Source: a virus. From it: a stretch of DNA of 64,000 nucleotides. This document shows, piece by piece, positions 62,194-64,000 of the stretch. A program made the translations under genes and the position numbers. Within the stretch, counting starts at the first letter, position 1. Each line of letters begins with the position of its first letter. The notes beneath the pieces are model-generated. The model saw nothing but the letters and a program-made list of their open reading frames with translations, ran no database searches and had not been told where the DNA came from. The stretch lies in IMG/VR virus record IMGVR_UViG_3300033571_009404, positions 186,001-250,000 of that record. The stretch is one strand, 5' to 3'.

Positions 62194-62203
62194 CGCAGAT
62201 CCT

Positions 62204-64000
62204 CTATACGGTCATGACCTCCATGCTAGTGAGGTTAGGGGGCACTAAGATTTGATTGGTTTCAGGTGGAGGTAATGCAGGCGTTTCAGCAGCTAAGTCT
62301 TTAGCTAACTGAGCTTCCCATGCGGTCAGTTCAGCACAATTGAACAAACCAACAGCGACTTCAATAGCATTGACTGGACCCCCTGAGAGGTTGATCCCCT
62401 GACGTCGACGTTCAAGTTCAGACACGCCTTCGATAGAGCACAGTTCACGCCATGTAGTACGCTTACAAATGTTAAACACAGAACCACCATTCGGATAAGA
62501 TGCTGACACGTCTAAGTCAGCCACCTGAATACGAATGTTTGTTCGTAACGTTGGATCTTCCTCAATGATGCATAGACCATTGTCAGCTACCAAGTGTGCT
62601 GGTAGGGTAATGATCCATTCAGAGTTGGCAATCGTTAAATCATCTAGCGGTGTCTTAAGACTATCGCCAGCAGTACCGATGACCTTGTTCTTCTCCAACA
62701 AGAAGTAATGTAGTTCCGACACTAAGCGTGTAGGTTGAGACTTAAACTTAGCAAAGTCAGCGCAACCTGCCATAGACGGCACTTGCAGTGACAAGTCAAG
62801 CGTAGTCTCATCGAGTTCTTCCATCGAGATGCAGTCAAATACGTTGTAGATGACATATTCAAGAGGATAGTTCGATTGCATGAACATGTGCCATTCTGCT
62901 TTATGCAGATGGTCAGCTTCTTTGAACTTCAGTTTACGAATACCTAACTTTTTATCCAGAATCGCATCGAGGGCATAAGACGGTTCTTCACCATCAGCAA
63001 TACGGATAAGCTTGTAAGCACACATGCCGTCGATCCAATAGAACGAGGACGGGCAGTGCACGGTATTCCAACGCTCATGGTTCTTCAGCGGTTTGACTTT
63101 ACCGGAGGCTGAGACAAACTGAGTAGGACCAGGGGCGTACTTGAAGAACTTGAAGTTACGAGGTACGGATGGATCGCAGAAGATATCAGCTGGATCTACA
63201 CCTTTCTTCTCCAACGCATGCAGCATCAACGGCATGTCGAAGTCGATGTTCCACACAGTCATGAAGTCAGGTTTCCATTCGTGTGCTTTTTGCATACAAC
63301 GACGAATGACGTCTACTTCGCTATCGACGATCTCCACTTCCCACTGCAAGCCGCGCTTCTTAATAAAGTCAACGGACTCACCGTTGGAGTTAGTGAAGTC
63401 GCCTAGGTAGTACTTAAACTTCTCTTGCAGTCGATTAATCACATCAGCATGACCCTCAACAAAGAAACGCTGCACCGCAGTGTAGACACGTCCTTTGTAA
63501 GAAACCGTTGCCATGTTGATTTCATCAGTACCATGCACCATGTCTTTTTCAGTATCGAATGCTGCCACTGAATACTGAGTGTTCAGATCAGGGAAGTTAT
63601 TTTGATACTTACGTTTGATGACAGATACCGATGGAATGTCAGCGCCATAAAGGAACGGACTATTCGACAGTTGTTTGTAACTCCCACGGAAACCAGGATT
63701 ACCTAATGCCCGTGCGATGTTGCGGTTCAGTTGAGACTGCGTGCTCTTAAACTCAAGAAGCTTACTGACATCTTCTTCTTCTTTTTTATCCTTGTGATCA
63801 CGAAACCCAGGTTTGGTGATCCAGAAGGGTCGTTCAAAGTCCCGTAGATAACGCAAATGCGGAACGGTGGTTCCATCCTTTAAGTGGATGTTTTCTTTTA
63901 CCATGTGTAAATCATGGTCACTACCAAACTGATCGCGGCAAAACACAGCAAAACGGCATTCGATGCCAGCGATGTCTTCACGTGCTAACTTTACTTGCTG
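62204..64000 (-). CDS. Family-B DNA polymerase, N-terminal half (5' end outside window)
   Basis: The frame is open from 62204 through the window edge (598 codons); the GTG at 63946 is internal, not a convincing start. Proofreading exonuclease motifs are present: Exo I FDTE near 63550-63567, Exo II NIDFD (VWNIDFDMPLM) and Exo III YNVFD. Polymerase motif A, DLDVSASYPNG, lies near 62490-62520. Motifs B and C are absent and are supplied by the gene at 28095, on the opposite strand about 32 kb away. About 80 residues follow motif A. The split falls between motifs A and B. Secure call. Confidence 0.9.
   Translation of the reverse strand, partial: QQVKLAREDIAGIECRFAVFCRDQFGSDHDLHMVKENIHLKDGTTVPHLRYLRDFERPFWITKPGFRDHKDKKEEEDVSKLLEFKSTQSQLNRNIARALGNPGFRGSYKQLSNSPFLYGADIPSVSVIKRKYQNNFPDLNTQYSVAAFDTEKDMVHGTDEINMATVSYKGRVYTAVQRFFVEGHADVINRLQEKFKYYLGDFTNSNGESVDFIKKRGLQWEVEIVDSEVDVIRRCMQKAHEWKPDFMTVWNIDFDMPLMLHALEKKGVDPADIFCDPSVPRNFKFFKYAPGPTQFVSASGKVKPLKNHERWNTVHCPSSFYWIDGMCAYKLIRIADGEEPSYALDAILDKKLGIRKLKFKEADHLHKAEWHMFMQSNYPLEYVIYNVFDCISMEELDETTLDLSLQVPSMAGCADFAKFKSQPTRLVSELHYFLLEKNKVIGTAGDSLKTPLDDLTIANSEWIITLPAHLVADNGLCIIEEDPTLRTNIRIQVADLDVSASYPNGGSVFNICKRTTWRELCSIEGVSELERRRQGINLSGGPVNAIEVAVGLFNCAELTAWEAQLAKDLAAETPALPPPETNQILVPPNLTSMEVMTV

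Overview
The window is a piece of a very large (jumbo) tailed-phage genome of the phiKZ-related, nucleus-forming type (Chimalliviridae). No host chromosomal gene, tRNA, rRNA, insertion sequence or CRISPR array is visible. The evidence is the gene set: a phage tubulin (PhuZ), a strong candidate for the phage nuclear-shell protein chimallin (ChmA), split subunits of multisubunit RNA polymerases (one beta' N-terminal half, one beta C-terminal half and two different beta' C-terminal halves), a family-B DNA polymerase split into two genes, a large terminase, a contractile-tail gene block, an SSB, an SbcD-like nuclease, a UvsW-like helicase and a GH19 endolysin. The host cannot be named from the sequence; base composition looks balanced (I did not count it), which fits a proteobacterial host.

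Layout. 0-8.4 kb: tail/virion genes (probable sheath on the minus strand, three virion-type genes on the plus strand) ending in the large terminase. 8.4-11.3 kb: mixed-strand unknown genes. 11.5-21.8 kb: a long plus-strand array of about a dozen 190-260 aa proteins, many sharing a C-terminal beta-strand signature, so probably a tandemly expanded family. 21.9-23.9 kb: a minus-strand virion-like gene and phuZ. 24.0-27.6 kb: a second array of eight small, mostly overlapping genes. 28-33.7 kb: C-terminal half of DNA polymerase, a pair of overlapping genes (one with winged-helix-like segments), and unknowns. 33.8-53.9 kb: early/middle functions: candidate ChmA, RNA polymerase pieces, SbcD-like nuclease, SSB, highly expressed unknowns, helicase. 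54-57.8 kb: a minus-strand operon with a macro-domain protein and a gene carrying a perfect -1 slippery heptamer that joins it to a second ORF. 57.9-64 kb: another RNA polymerase piece, an acidic protein, the endolysin, and the N-terminal half of DNA polymerase running off the window.

How it works together (inference from the family): ChmA would build the protein nucleus that shields replicating DNA, PhuZ filaments would position it, the split polymerase with SSB, helicase and nuclease would copy and repair DNA inside, and the split RNA polymerases would transcribe the phage without the host enzyme. Transcription units are often closed by strong hairpins that carry a recurrent TTTATGAC(GTC) tag directly downstream, sometimes on both sides between convergent genes. 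A short ACATATCACTA motif upstream of the ChmA candidate recurs elsewhere and may be a phage promoter. Many genes are unrecognised and are described only by what can be seen.
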